A DNA stretch of 64,000 nt from Nitrospira sp. GTDB taxonomy: Bacteria > Nitrospirota > Thermodesulfovibrionia > Thermodesulfovibrionales > Dissulfurispiraceae. A model generated the notes under the pieces. That model worked only from the letters and a program-made list of their open reading frames with translations, was not told the DNA's origin and did not search any database. How positions within the stretch are numbered: position 1 is the first letter of the stretch; the number at the start of each line of letters is the position of its first letter. Below, piece by piece: positions 40,275-49,743 of this stretch. Location: the NCBI GenBank assembly GCA_002634385.1, contig NSJL01000006.1, positions 124,001 to 188,000 of the forward strand, written 5' to 3'. Made by a program: the position numbers and the translations under genes.

Positions 40275-40775
40275 ATGATCGACAGATTGAGGCGTTTCCT
40301 GATCGGAGGGGCACAGGCCGACGGTTCTGACGGGCTCGCGCTGTCCGGGGACATCACGGTGAATAGCAGCGGCGTTGCCACCATTGCCAACGATGCCGTG
40401 ACCACGGCCAAGATTGCGGCGGACGCCGTAACTGCGGCAGAAATTGCTGACGATGCCGTGACGCGCGATCAAGTCCACGCAAACGTGGCAGGCACCGGCC
40501 TGGCGCAGCACGCGGACGGGTCCCTGAAGCTCGCCACGGCCCGCATCTTCGCGATCGGCACCACCGAAGCCGCCAACGATGCGACAGGGACTATCGCGAT
40601 TACGGCAACCGGAGTCTTGGCAACCGACGTGGTAGTCGTCACCCTGCGCGCTTCCACCAATGTGGTGTATGTGCTGAAGGCAGTCCCCACGCCGGACACC
40701 ATCACCGTAACCCTTTCGGGGGCTGGGGGCGCAGGCACCCAGGTGGATTATGTTGTCCTGAGAGCGGTTGCGTAA
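40275..40775 (+). CDS. Head-fibre or tail-fibre-like protein with DAVT repeats
   Basis: 166 aa. The N-terminal part has three repeats of the type IANDAVTTAKIAADAVTAAE, common in trimeric phage fibre shafts, with a beta-rich C-terminal knob (TGTIAITATGVLATDVVVVT). Probably displayed on the head near the major capsid protein. Confidence 0.68.
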   Translation: MIDRLRRFLIGGAQADGSDGLALSGDITVNSSGVATIANDAVTTAKIAADAVTAAEIADDAVTRDQVHANVAGTGLAQHADGSLKLATARIFAIGTTEAANDATGTIAITATGVLATDVVVVTLRASTNVVYVLKAVPTPDTITVTLSGAGGAGTQVDYVVLRAVA

Positions 40776-40828
40776 CCGCGCATCAAAAGAGAGGGGGCAT
40801 ATGCCCCCTTATTAAAACGGAGGATTGT

Positions 40829-41158
40829 ATGAGCACAATTACTGACGAGATAAAGGAGCAGGCGGAAGAACTGCAGGGAGAGGGCTCTGAGGAGAAAGGC
40901 AGGAGGAACGCTGGACCCAAAAAGTACCGGATCATTATCGATGAGCAGGACAACACGGACAAGAACAACGACGTATTCGTCACTGACGGGAGAGGTACTC
41001 CCTACCTCATCAAGCGCGGGCACGAAGTCGTGGTGCCGGAAGGGGTCGTGAACGTACTGAAGGAGGCGGTGTATACCCTGATCGAGAAGAACGAAAACGG
41101 GGAGGAAGTACGGCGCGACATCCCCCGTTTCGCCCTGCGGGTGCTGGGGAGGGCGTAA
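40829..41158 (+). CDS. Hypothetical structural protein
   Basis: 109 aa. Acidic N-terminus, then KYRIIIDEQDNTDKNNDVFV and RGTPYLIKRGHEVVVPEGVV. Beta-rich and small; lies between head and connector genes. One base separates it from the next gene. Confidence 0.65.
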   Translation: MSTITDEIKEQAEELQGEGSEEKGRRNAGPKKYRIIIDEQDNTDKNNDVFVTDGRGTPYLIKRGHEVVVPEGVVNVLKEAVYTLIEKNENGEEVRRDIPRFALRVLGRA

Positions 41159-41839
41159 ATGACCCTCCAGGAGATCCTCGACGCGGCGCGGAACGATTTC
41201 CTTGCGGACAAGAATACGCCGAAGCTGTGGAGCGACGACACCCTTGCGCGGTATGCGAACGAGGCTGAGAGGGAGGCGTGCCGAAGGGCCGACCTCCTGA
41301 TCGACAGCACTACTATCGCAGTCTGCAGCATTGCGGTGAGTGCTAACACGGCCTCCTATGCTCTGCATGGAAAGATCCGAAGGGTACTGGAGGCAAAGCT
41401 CGCTTCACAGCCGGTGCCGCTCTTTCTGAAAACGAAAGGGGAGCTGGATGAGCTTTATCCGGAGTGGCGGAACGAAACGGGAACGCCCGTCTATGTTATC
41501 CCCAACCCTACTACCGTCAGGCTGGTGCCGACCCCCACGGCCACCGATACCCTAGCACTCGAAGTGGTGCGCCTTCCGCTGGCGGATATGTCCCTGGAGG
41601 ATCCCGACGCGACCCCGGAAATCCCGGAAGCCTACCACTTCGATCTGATCGACTGGATATGCCACCTCGCCTACTCGAAACAGGATGCGGAGACCATGGA
41701 CCTGGAGAAGGCGAAGCTCCATGAGGCCAGGTTTACGGCGAAATTCGGCCCGCGGCCCTCGGCCCTGTCCGAAACGAACCGCGTACGCTCTCCCCGGAAC
41801 CGGGGGATGCGCTTCAAGGAGTTCGGGTTCCCCTATTAA
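41159..41839 (+). CDS. Head-tail connector / adaptor protein
   Basis: 226 aa. TLQEILDAARNDFLADKNTP followed by KLWSDDTLARYANEAEREAC is the adaptor family start (DUF6682/gp4-like), with FLKTKGELDELYPEWRNETG and the C-terminal DLIDWICHLAYSKQDAETMD. It should dock under the portal. Holds a TGCTAACA site (41341-41348) read as Ala-Asn-Thr. Confidence 0.75.
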   Translation: MTLQEILDAARNDFLADKNTPKLWSDDTLARYANEAEREACRRADLLIDSTTIAVCSIAVSANTASYALHGKIRRVLEAKLASQPVPLFLKTKGELDELYPEWRNETGTPVYVIPNPTTVRLVPTPTATDTLALEVVRLPLADMSLEDPDATPEIPEAYHFDLIDWICHLAYSKQDAETMDLEKAKLHEARFTAKFGPRPSALSETNRVRSPRNRGMRFKEFGFPY

Positions 41840-41857
41840 AGAACAAGGAGAAGAACA

Positions 41858-42112
41858 ATGTACATGGAAGACGGGGTGCATATCAGCAAGGCGGATGACG
41901 GAAGTTTCATTGTCCGGCTCATGGTAAGGCGGAAAAGGCAGAAGGAAGATAAGGGGGCCGTCATGGTGAACGAAAAGGACTGCAAGACCCATACGGCTCG
42001 AAACGAGAAAGAGGCGCTGAGCATCATAAAGACAGCCCTGTCCACGATCACTGCCGGGAAGATGGAGGAGGACGACTATGCCGCTGCCTTCCATGAGGCG
42101 GCAAAGGCGTAA
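41858..42112 (+). CDS. Small hypothetical protein
   Basis: 84 aa. HISKADDGSFIVRLMVRRKR and HTARNEKEALSIIKTALSTI: a beta-hairpin and helix. Good ribosome site. Unknown. Confidence 0.62.
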   Translation: MYMEDGVHISKADDGSFIVRLMVRRKRQKEDKGAVMVNEKDCKTHTARNEKEALSIIKTALSTITAGKMEEDDYAAAFHEAAKA

Positions 42113-42117
42113 CGCAG

Positions 42118-43131
42118 ATGGCGCGGATCCCGAGAAGTCCCCTTGTCTTCCGCAAATTCGGGGGGATGCGGAACATCCCGAAAGTCGGCAATACGCCAGG
42201 GACAGAAGACTTTTCCCCCTATCTCCTCCTGAACATGGACACGCAGATCGACGGGAGGCTGGAGAAGCGGGACGGGTACGAGAAGGCGGTGAACCTTCAA
42301 GACGCCCACTCCCTTTTTGCTGATGGTGCCTATCTCTTCTGTATCGGCAAGGGGACGGGCAGCCCTGAAAGCCTGTGGCGCATCGATGCAACGCATGGGG
42401 CGGTCGAAGTCAGCGCGATCCGGGGCAAGGGGTTCCCGATGGGGTACGTGTCGGTGAACGAGAAAATTTATCTCTCCTCAAAGGCATGGAACGGCATCTA
42501 CGACAGTGCCACCGCAACGGTCGGAGCGTGGGGGAGCGACCAGACAGACGACCTTTCCGGGCTCGCGGACATGGCGACCTCCGAAGAGGCATTCCCTCTC
42601 CATGTACGGAAGGCCCCCTACATGGAAAACCTCTGTCAGCATGGAGGACGCATCTTTGGGAGTACGGGGAAGCACCTGGTGTTCAGTGATCCTTTTGCTT
42701 TCGAATGGTTCCGGGACGAAAACTTTCTTCCGTTCCCGGAGGAGATCCTCATGGTGGCGTCCACACCGGTCGGCCTGTATGTGGGGGCAACACATACCAC
42801 CTGGTTTCTGCGCGGGACGAATCCGGGAGAGATGGCGCTGAGCCGGGTGGGGACGGGCGTGTTAGCAGGGAGCCTGCAGTACGGTTCTTTCGAAAAGTTC
42901 GGACAGGACATCCCCCTGTGGGTGTCAAAAGAGGGGATCATGGCGGGAGTGGAAGGGGCCGTTGTCCCCCTTACCGCGAACAAGGTGCGGTTCGACATCA
43001 GTGGACGCGCAGCAAGCGCCTTCCGCTTCAGAAACGGAGAGCCGCAGTATCTGGCGGGATTCCCTCTGCCGGAGGCGAGCTTGGGGGATGCGGTGACGGC
43101 AGACGTTGTACGCAACGGGAAACTCATATAA
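42118..43131 (+). CDS. Tail or nozzle-like structural protein
   Basis: 337 aa. Repeated short beta blocks (LFADGAYLFCIGKGTG, SVNEKIYLSSKAWNGIYDSA, HGGRIFGSTGKHLVFSDPFA, PVGLYVGATHTTWFLRGTNP) point to a beta-propeller-like fold as in podovirus tail nozzle/stabilisation proteins. Motif site at 42860-42867 (Val-Leu-Ala). Assigned by fold impression and position. Confidence 0.6.
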   Translation: MARIPRSPLVFRKFGGMRNIPKVGNTPGTEDFSPYLLLNMDTQIDGRLEKRDGYEKAVNLQDAHSLFADGAYLFCIGKGTGSPESLWRIDATHGAVEVSAIRGKGFPMGYVSVNEKIYLSSKAWNGIYDSATATVGAWGSDQTDDLSGLADMATSEEAFPLHVRKAPYMENLCQHGGRIFGSTGKHLVFSDPFAFEWFRDENFLPFPEEILMVASTPVGLYVGATHTTWFLRGTNPGEMALSRVGTGVLAGSLQYGSFEKFGQDIPLWVSKEGIMAGVEGAVVPLTANKVRFDISGRAASAFRFRNGEPQYLAGFPLPEASLGDAVTADVVRNGKLI

Positions 43132-43142
43132 GGAGGAGCACG

Positions 43143-43727
43143 ATGGAAGAAAAGAGAATTATCACGTTGGACGAGCTGGACGCAAGGGACATCAGGAGGC
43201 TTCGGCAGGGAGAGGGGCGCCTGTCCCTTGCCGGAATCTGGACCCTGGAGCATGAGAGGGACGGCAGGATCATCCACACACAGAGCGGAAAGAATATCAT
43301 TCCCACTGCCGGACTGAACCATATCCTCGATGTGGTGCTTGGGGCAACCGCGAAGAACGCCAACTGGTACGTCGGGATCTTCAAGAACAACTACACCCCC
43401 ATCGCCGGGAACACGGCGGCTGACTCCCTTGGGGCCGCGGGCCTCTATGGGGAGTGTCAGGATGCGGACTACGACAGCCCGGCGACGAACCGGCCCGCCT
43501 TTACCCCAGCAGGGGCGGCGGCGGGGGTCATCACGAATTCCGCAAGCAAGGCGTCGTTCACCATTGCGGCATCAATTACGGTCTATGGCGCGTTCCTTGC
43601 CAGTTCGCAGGCGAAGACCGCGACGACCGGGACCCTGATTGCGGCCAAGAAATTCGATACGTCCCGTGCAGTGGTGGACAACGATATCCTGTACGTTCAA
43701 TATGAGATCACTGCAATAAGCTCGTAA
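43143..43727 (+). CDS. Structural protein of unknown type
   Basis: 194 aa from ATG at 43143 (AAGGAGGAG upstream). IWTLEHERDGRIIHTQSGKN, GLNHILDVVLGATAKNANWY and a beta-rich C-terminus (FTIAASITVYGAFLASSQAK). Pattern recalls small tail or fibre-base proteins. The gene is followed by a homing endonuclease. Confidence 0.65.
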   Translation: MEEKRIITLDELDARDIRRLRQGEGRLSLAGIWTLEHERDGRIIHTQSGKNIIPTAGLNHILDVVLGATAKNANWYVGIFKNNYTPIAGNTAADSLGAAGLYGECQDADYDSPATNRPAFTPAGAAAGVITNSASKASFTIAASITVYGAFLASSQAKTATTGTLIAAKKFDTSRAVVDNDILYVQYEITAISS

Positions 43728-43742
43728 AACCGGGAGAACGTA

Positions 43743-44288
43743 ATGGAAGAAGAAGTCTGGAAAGAACATCCAGTGTATAAGGGGTATGACATCTCCTCGC
43801 ACGGAAGGGTAAGAAGCTGGCGTACCAAACATCGCGGCGGGCGGAGAGCCACGCCGCTGATATTGAGTATGTGCAAGCAGTACAAAGGCGTCAATCCCTA
43901 TCCACGGGTATGTCTGTACCTTGACGGTAAACCGAAGACACGCCCGGTACATGCACTGGTGGCGGATGTGTTTCTTCCCCCAAGGCCGGAGGGCAAGGAC
44001 GAATTGAATCATAAGGACGGAGACAAGACGAACAACCATTGCCGAAACCTGGAATGGTGTACGAGCTCCGAAAACAACCTCCATAAATTCAGACTTGGCC
44101 TTGCGGAGAAGAAAGGGGAGAGACACCATCGGGCAAAGCTCACCGATGAGGTAATACGGGCGATTCGCCGGGAGTACCCGCTTCTGACGGTCAAGAAGCG
44201 ACAACAGTTTTTGGCTGACAAGTACGGGATATGCCGTCCCAATATTAGCCTGATCGTGAATAACAAAAGCTGGACACACGTAAGGTGA
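43743..44288 (+). CDS. Free-standing HNH homing endonuclease (NUMOD4 type)
   Basis: 181 aa. NUMOD4 (EEVWKEHPVYKGYDISSHGR, VRSWR), an HNH core (DELNHKDGDKTNNHCRNLEW) and a C-terminal DNA-binding helix-turn-helix (FLADKYGICRPNISLIVNNK). A selfish gene inserted between structural genes in the same direction; it probably cuts the intron- or gene-free site in related phages. Lower GC than its neighbours by inspection. Confidence 0.92.
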   Translation: MEEEVWKEHPVYKGYDISSHGRVRSWRTKHRGGRRATPLILSMCKQYKGVNPYPRVCLYLDGKPKTRPVHALVADVFLPPRPEGKDELNHKDGDKTNNHCRNLEWCTSSENNLHKFRLGLAEKKGERHHRAKLTDEVIRAIRREYPLLTVKKRQQFLADKYGICRPNISLIVNNKSWTHVR

Positions 44289-44291
44289 CCC

Positions 44292-44564
44292 ATGGGCTGC
44301 GGCGGAACGCACGAAAAAATCTACAACTGCGGGGAGACGAAACATATGTTTGCACCACCTTCGAGCAACAAGACGGTCAGCATCACGGTATCGGAGAACG
44401 GCGGGTTCGTGATCGCCTACTATGATGAGCTGCAGGGCGTACAGACACAGGGGGGAGGCGCTGCAGTCCCTCCCCGGTTCCAGCAGAAGATCCTCACGGC
44501 CTCCACAACGGAGGAGGTCTGCCTGCATCTGACGAACCTCTGCAACCGCCTCCGGCAGGGCTAA
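44292..44564 (+). CDS. Small hypothetical protein
   Basis: 90 aa. Cys-containing N-terminus (MGCGGTHEKIYNCGETKHMF), a beta pair and a helix ending LTNLCNRLRQG. Unassigned structural-module member. Confidence 0.6.
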   Translation: MGCGGTHEKIYNCGETKHMFAPPSSNKTVSITVSENGGFVIAYYDELQGVQTQGGGAAVPPRFQQKILTASTTEEVCLHLTNLCNRLRQG

Positions 44565-44565
44565 G

Positions 44566-45882
44566 GTGCCGCTGGCGAACTTCAGTAACCTGGGAGAGGT
44601 AATCGACGCCCCATTGTTCAAAGGCACGATTACCTCTCTTGACTCCGGGAACGATACCGCCACGGTGGAGGTAACTATTCCGGAAATCTACGGGGGAGGA
44701 GTGCGCTCTTTCGCAGGGGTGCCGCTTTTTTACCACTGCTCTGATGGGGCTGCACAGCGGGGAAACGGTGCGCTGGAGGGTGCCGCCGCTGCATTTTCCG
44801 AAGGAGACAAGGTATTTGTCCAGATGTTGGGCGGCGGAACAGTGGCCCAAAGAGTCCTCGGGCACCTTGGAGAGAAGAGGCCATGCTGCTCCCTGGCTTT
44901 GGCTCTCAACGACCCGGCAGAAACCTACTTTATCTTAACGGCGGCGCTTACTCTCAAGGAGATCGTGTCGTCTTCGCAGGTGCTATCTGAGTGCAAACTG
45001 GCTACCACCAACGACCCCCAGCCGCTTAACGAGACCTCTTCTCAAAGTGGTTCAGAGACGACCGAGAATTTACTGATAGGGAGCTCCTGGACTGACCTGT
45101 GCGCTGGAGAACCGCCGTACAGCAATTACTATTTATCTCCGGCGATGACCAGCAGGACGACGGTGAACTCTGTCATAAAGACATTGGGAGTATTCGGCAC
45201 TTTTGGCTCGACGCAGACCATCACGGAGGCGGCGACCAACACCACGGATACCCTCAGCCATACTTTTCTCTGTGAATCGTGCTCTTGGACACTGAAAAGG
45301 CAGGCAACTTACCATAAACAATCGGTGCAGGAAACGGACAGTCCGGTAATCGGCTCTCGTCTTTTATATGAACGCAACAACGAAACGAAGGTGTTCACCG
45401 CTCTCTTATATCTGCACACGACAAGCCAGGTGGACGACTATGTTGTTCGCAGTGCTCCTATAGCTTGTTATGCGGCGTATGCCTGCGTGGATGGGGGAGG
45501 CGAAGTCGTCCCCTATACCTACACTCAGGTCGGCGCTACCTATACGGACGGCTATCTGGTAACGCCGTCAGGCGCGTTGTTGCTCGCCTCGATGGAGGCC
45601 CACGTTGATACAGAGCAGAGCGATACCTGCGGAAGTAGTTCCTATACGGACGATTCCTACTCTCTCGGCTGGAGCGTGGGAGGAATGAATATTGCGGTGT
45701 GCTCTATGGGGATTCTTGTCATCGTTGAGGTAGTTGCAGTGGGTGGCGGTGCGTCCTCCCTGAAACTCTTTCTCTTTGATGTGGATACCCATGCGCTGAT
45801 CGCGTCGGCTGAACTTTCCAACCCGTATCAAGGATATTCTCTCGATACGGCAACTCCGACATGCGTTCAATACAGAAAGTAA
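44566..45882 (+). CDS. Large beta-rich virion protein
   Basis: 438 aa from a GTG. The first ~110 residues look like an OB-type barrel (FKGTITSLDSGNDTATVEVT, EGDKVFVQMLGGGTVAQRVL), as in baseplate or tail-hub proteins. The rest is Ser/Thr-rich beta with many aromatic residues, like a tailspike or adsorption module. Unknown receptor. Confidence 0.6.
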   Translation: MPLANFSNLGEVIDAPLFKGTITSLDSGNDTATVEVTIPEIYGGGVRSFAGVPLFYHCSDGAAQRGNGALEGAAAAFSEGDKVFVQMLGGGTVAQRVLGHLGEKRPCCSLALALNDPAETYFILTAALTLKEIVSSSQVLSECKLATTNDPQPLNETSSQSGSETTENLLIGSSWTDLCAGEPPYSNYYLSPAMTSRTTVNSVIKTLGVFGTFGSTQTITEAATNTTDTLSHTFLCESCSWTLKRQATYHKQSVQETDSPVIGSRLLYERNNETKVFTALLYLHTTSQVDDYVVRSAPIACYAAYACVDGGGEVVPYTYTQVGATYTDGYLVTPSGALLLASMEAHVDTEQSDTCGSSSYTDDSYSLGWSVGGMNIAVCSMGILVIVEVVAVGGGASSLKLFLFDVDTHALIASAELSNPYQGYSLDTATPTCVQYRK

Positions 45883-45896
45883 AGGAGGCATAACCC

Positions 45897-46274
45897 ATGG
45901 CAATGACAAAAACGGCAGTCGATCTGATCGGCACGTCAGGCGCGAAGACGAATCTCGCAGGAGGCGCTTCCTCCACCTCGTCGTCCCGCAATGCGAGCAC
46001 CCTGGTGGGGATCATGATTCAGGCACTGGCGACGTATGGCGGTTCTGCGCCGACGACACAGCCGCTCGTGGAGGTCTTTACCAGCAGCGACGATACCAAT
46101 TACGACACAGAAGCCTATGAGAGCTTCTATCTCCCCACGGCCAACAGCACGACGAAGCAGGCGTCCATTCCGGTACGCTTCGCCGAGGACGTGAAATACT
46201 ACAAGGTCAAGGTGACAAACGGGGCGGCCAACGCCGCTGACTTCTGGGTGGCTGCCGTTGAGGTGGCGCTGTAA
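45897..46274 (+). CDS. Small structural protein
   Basis: 125 aa, beta-rich (VDLIGTSGAKTNLAGGASST, VEVFTSSDDTNYDTEAYESF). Repeats the jelly-roll-like composition of phage virion proteins. Stop/start overlap (TAATG) with the next gene. Confidence 0.62.
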   Translation: MAMTKTAVDLIGTSGAKTNLAGGASSTSSSRNASTLVGIMIQALATYGGSAPTTQPLVEVFTSSDDTNYDTEAYESFYLPTANSTTKQASIPVRFAEDVKYYKVKVTNGAANAADFWVAAVEVAL

Positions 46275-48262
46275 TGCGCGATAGGGGGCTGATCGATTAC
46301 CACCCCCTGTCGCGGAACGCGCGGGACTACTCTGGGAAAAGGCATCACGGGGTTGTCTCCGGTTCGCTGGGGTGGTCTGCGCAGGGGGCGGTCTTTGCGT
46401 CGTCAGCCGACACGATAGAGATCGACAGCACGGATCTCCTGAATGTTGCTGCGCTTACCATCATCGCCGTAGTGCGCCTGAGCACCACCTCGCAGCCCGC
46501 CTACGCGAAGATCGTAGAGAAGGATTACAACGGGAACTCCTCCCCGTATGTCTCCTTTGATCTAAGCCTGGACAACCTCACGCGCAAGGCGATGATGGAG
46601 ATTTCCACGGGAGGGAGCATTACGTCGTGTGCGGGGACTACGGTTCTGGATGCCGATAAGGAGTATTTCCTTACCGGAACCTGGGACGGCAGCAACATCC
46701 GCATCTATGTGAACGGCATCCTGGAGAACACGGTGGCGAAGTCAGGCACCCTCAATTTCGACAACACGAAGAAGCTCCGCATCGGGTGCTCCCGGAACGC
46801 GGGGACCGAGAACTTTCTCGGGACGATCCGTGAAGTCTATCTGTTCAACCGGGCGCTCTCGGCGATGGAGATCATGCGCTACTATGCAAAAACCCGGTAT
46901 GACTTTCTGCGGACGTATGCGTTTCTCCCCCAATACAACATGACGATCCAGGATTCCTTCAGCGGCGCCCTCACTCTCCTGGACAATATGCCGCTCCTTG
47001 CGGAAACGCTCTCGAACAGTGAAACTCTCACGCCGGGACAGGAGCTTTCCCTTCTCCTTGCCGAGATCCTGAGCAATACGGAAGGGCTTGCCGGCGGGTT
47101 CGGGTTTGCCCTTGCCGATTCGTTTGATCTGCCCAATACCCTGACCGGGAATATTGCGGTGAGCGCTCTCGAAGCCCTCAGCATGAGCGAGACCCTGCAG
47201 TATGCTTTTGCGGCCATTGTGCGGCAGACCGTGTTTTTCTACAACTCCGAACAGATCGGGTACAGCGCAAAGGCGAGCACCACGCTCGATTTCGTGGAGA
47301 TCCTGATAGGCTCTGCCGCGAGCGTGATCCGGGACTACCTCATGCTCAGCGCAGCCCCGGCAAGCCTGTATGAGGGAACGGAGACGGTGAAGCAGCGGGT
47401 GACGGCTTACGACCTGGCAGCGGCGGCAAAAGTATTCCTCGACGTGTTGGCAGAGACGCTTTCAACGGCACCGACACCGGCATATGTGCATGCCCGTCTT
47501 GAAAAAATCAGGGAGGCCCTCTCCCTGGCGCCTCTGGTTTTGTCGAAGCTCGATGCCGGGAAGACGGCAGGGGAATCTCTCAGCGCAACAGACAGGAGTC
47601 TCTTTGGCTGGGAGAAGGTGCTGCAGGAGAGCGCGACCCTCGGGGAAAGCCTTTTCAGCCTGTATATCCTCGCCCTGACTGCCAATGATCTGCTTACCGC
47701 GACCGGGGAGGGGAGCGTGACGCGGGGGAGCAATGTCCTGGTGGTTTCTACCGTGACAGCGGGCGGTACTGCTTCTGCAGGAGGAGCCCTGACCCTGGAG
47801 CTCACCGATACGGTAGGGTTTCTTCTCCGGGTAGTCCTCGATGGGGAGGCGTACCAGTGCTGGGCTCTCACTACGAATGAGCTGTATCCGTCCGTCTATG
47901 CGCACTTCCCCTTCGTGTCGTATGCCACCTTCAGCGGGAAGCTGTACGGGGCGAAGAGTGACGGCATCTATTTGATCGGAGGCACGACCGATGCGGGCAC
48001 CGCCATTGCCACCGGAGTGCGGCTGAACCTCTTTAACATGGGAACGCACCTGGGCAAACGCCTTCTGAAGGCGTCTTTCGGTCTGTCAGGAGCCAAACCG
48101 GCCCTCAAGGTGACGACCGAAAACGGGAGCGTCAAATACTTTGTGGTGAACGGGAAGGCGGATGTTGCCAAGGGACAGGAAGGCAGGGAGTGGGTCTTTG
48201 ACCTTGCCGATATTGATGACCTTGAGTTTGTCGAACTGACGCCGATTCTTCTTTCGCGATAG
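46274..48262 (+). CDS. LamG-type adsorption or tail protein
   Basis: 662 aa. Residues ~1-215 form a concanavalin/LamG domain: HHGVVSGSLGWSAQGAVFAS, LTIIAVVRLSTTSQPAYAKI, YFLTGTWDGSNIRIYVNGIL and RIGCSRNAGTENFLGTIREV. The middle is a long Leu/Ala-rich helical or solenoid part of Thr-Leu-Ser repeats, and the C-terminus is a beta module ending ELTPILLSR. LamG domains bind carbohydrate, so it probably touches the host surface. Confidence 0.75.
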   Translation: MRDRGLIDYHPLSRNARDYSGKRHHGVVSGSLGWSAQGAVFASSADTIEIDSTDLLNVAALTIIAVVRLSTTSQPAYAKIVEKDYNGNSSPYVSFDLSLDNLTRKAMMEISTGGSITSCAGTTVLDADKEYFLTGTWDGSNIRIYVNGILENTVAKSGTLNFDNTKKLRIGCSRNAGTENFLGTIREVYLFNRALSAMEIMRYYAKTRYDFLRTYAFLPQYNMTIQDSFSGALTLLDNMPLLAETLSNSETLTPGQELSLLLAEILSNTEGLAGGFGFALADSFDLPNTLTGNIAVSALEALSMSETLQYAFAAIVRQTVFFYNSEQIGYSAKASTTLDFVEILIGSAASVIRDYLMLSAAPASLYEGTETVKQRVTAYDLAAAAKVFLDVLAETLSTAPTPAYVHARLEKIREALSLAPLVLSKLDAGKTAGESLSATDRSLFGWEKVLQESATLGESLFSLYILALTANDLLTATGEGSVTRGSNVLVVSTVTAGGTASAGGALTLELTDTVGFLLRVVLDGEAYQCWALTTNELYPSVYAHFPFVSYATFSGKLYGAKSDGIYLIGGTTDAGTAIATGVRLNLFNMGTHLGKRLLKASFGLSGAKPALKVTTENGSVKYFVVNGKADVAKGQEGREWVFDLADIDDLEFVELTPILLSR

Positions 48263-48270
48263 GGGGATTC

Positions 48271-49725
48271 ATGAGCGATTTGCCGAATGCGCCCATTATA
48301 CAAGAAGTTACCATTCCTGCAGCCCCTGTCCTGGTTGAGCCGGAGGTCACGCTTCTCGAACTGATCGAGCCGTCTGTGCCCTCTTTGCAGACCGTGACCG
48401 GAACGGCGGCTCCGGAGCAGAGCACGGAGACCTTCGGGCAGACCTTTGCACAGATCGCCGCGGGGTTCGAGTCCGTGTTCAATGCTGCGTTGACCGACGC
48501 GCTCCTGGATCTCCTCGCCTACGTGTACGATGACAGCGAGTGGGAGCTCACCAGGGAAACCATTGTACGGAAGTACCTGACAGAAAAGAAAAAGCTGCTT
48601 GAGCAGGAGGGGGCGAAAAACCTTCCCCTTCTCTCAGGACCGGCGCAACGGAAACTCCTTGACCTGGACCTTGCGGAGCGGCATGAGCTCTCCCGCGCCT
48701 ATCTGGACCTCTATGACAAGAAGAGCAGGGCCTCGCAGGAAAACCTCTCCTATGCTATCGGGAAGATCGCGGAGGTGGAGGGTCTGAACCTGGAGGGGCA
48801 CTTCAAGCAGCAGAGCGCAAATCTTGAGATCGCGGTGCTGAATGCGAAGATGCTGGTGGATGCTGCTAACACGAAGATCAAGCTGTATAACGAGTATGTA
48901 CGGGGGTATGGCGCCTGGATGGAGCAGCAGGGCGCTCTCAATAAGGTCGCCGCCCAGGAAGCGCAGCTTGCCATCGAAGAGGCGAAGGCATCCGGGATCT
49001 TTGCCGAAAACGAACAGCTTGCCCTCTCCCTGCAGAACGCGCTCACTGATTTCGAGATTACCCTGGAAAAGGTAAAAGCCACATCAGCGGAGGCGAAGAC
49101 TATTCAGGCGAGCATCTACAGGACCGATGCGATTACCTACCAGGCAGAGGCAGAGGCGGCAGCAGCCACGGCGCAGGCGAGCGCAGCAGCAGGAGAAGCC
49201 GCTGTTGCGAAGGGCAGGGGCCAGCTTGCCAAGCTCGACACGCTGCGCGCCCAGATTGCCTCGGCGCGCGCGCAACTCGATACACAACGGGCAGAGCGCA
49301 AAAAGACCATGGCGCAGGCATACGGCGCTCTGGAGAGCGCAAGGGCGCAGTTTGAGGCGGACCTGGCAGCCTTTGACTTCGCAAAAGAGAAGCTGGATCT
49401 CTCTATCCGGAAGGCGCGGGTCCAGGTGCAGAAATACCAGTCCGAGCTCCTGCAGAACGAGGCCAGGGTGGAAAAGTCTCTCGTAGAGCAGAAGGTGGAG
49501 GTTGCAGAGATCGAAGCGGACGTGAAGATCCAGAAGGCCGGCTATTTGACGCAGATCCAGAACGATGCGAAGTACAACCTGAATGCGTTCCTCGAAAACC
49601 TGGAGGCGACCGTGGCGACGACGGCGGCAAATCTGCGCGCTTCCACGGCAATCGCCAGGGCGGAGCTGGAGGGTGCCGCGACCGTCACCGCGAACTACAT
49701 TCACAAGGCCGGGAGCGCGGCATAA
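48271..49725 (+). CDS. Long helical virion protein A
   Basis: 484 aa. After ~60 beta/loop residues it is one long run of Ala/Glu/Gln helices (for example SANLEIAVLNAKMLVDAANT, AEAEAAAATAQASAAAGEAA, RAQFEADLAAFDFAKEKLDL). It resembles the next gene in size and build. In a virus without a recognisable tape measure it could be an ejected core or tail-tube protein. A TGCTAACA site (48864-48871) encodes Ala-Asn-Thr. Confidence 0.6.
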   Translation: MSDLPNAPIIQEVTIPAAPVLVEPEVTLLELIEPSVPSLQTVTGTAAPEQSTETFGQTFAQIAAGFESVFNAALTDALLDLLAYVYDDSEWELTRETIVRKYLTEKKKLLEQEGAKNLPLLSGPAQRKLLDLDLAERHELSRAYLDLYDKKSRASQENLSYAIGKIAEVEGLNLEGHFKQQSANLEIAVLNAKMLVDAANTKIKLYNEYVRGYGAWMEQQGALNKVAAQEAQLAIEEAKASGIFAENEQLALSLQNALTDFEITLEKVKATSAEAKTIQASIYRTDAITYQAEAEAAAATAQASAAAGEAAVAKGRGQLAKLDTLRAQIASARAQLDTQRAERKKTMAQAYGALESARAQFEADLAAFDFAKEKLDLSIRKARVQVQKYQSELLQNEARVEKSLVEQKVEVAEIEADVKIQKAGYLTQIQNDAKYNLNAFLENLEATVATTAANLRASTAIARAELEGAATVTANYIHKAGSAA

Positions 49726-49743
49726 GGAGAAAAGGAGGCGACC

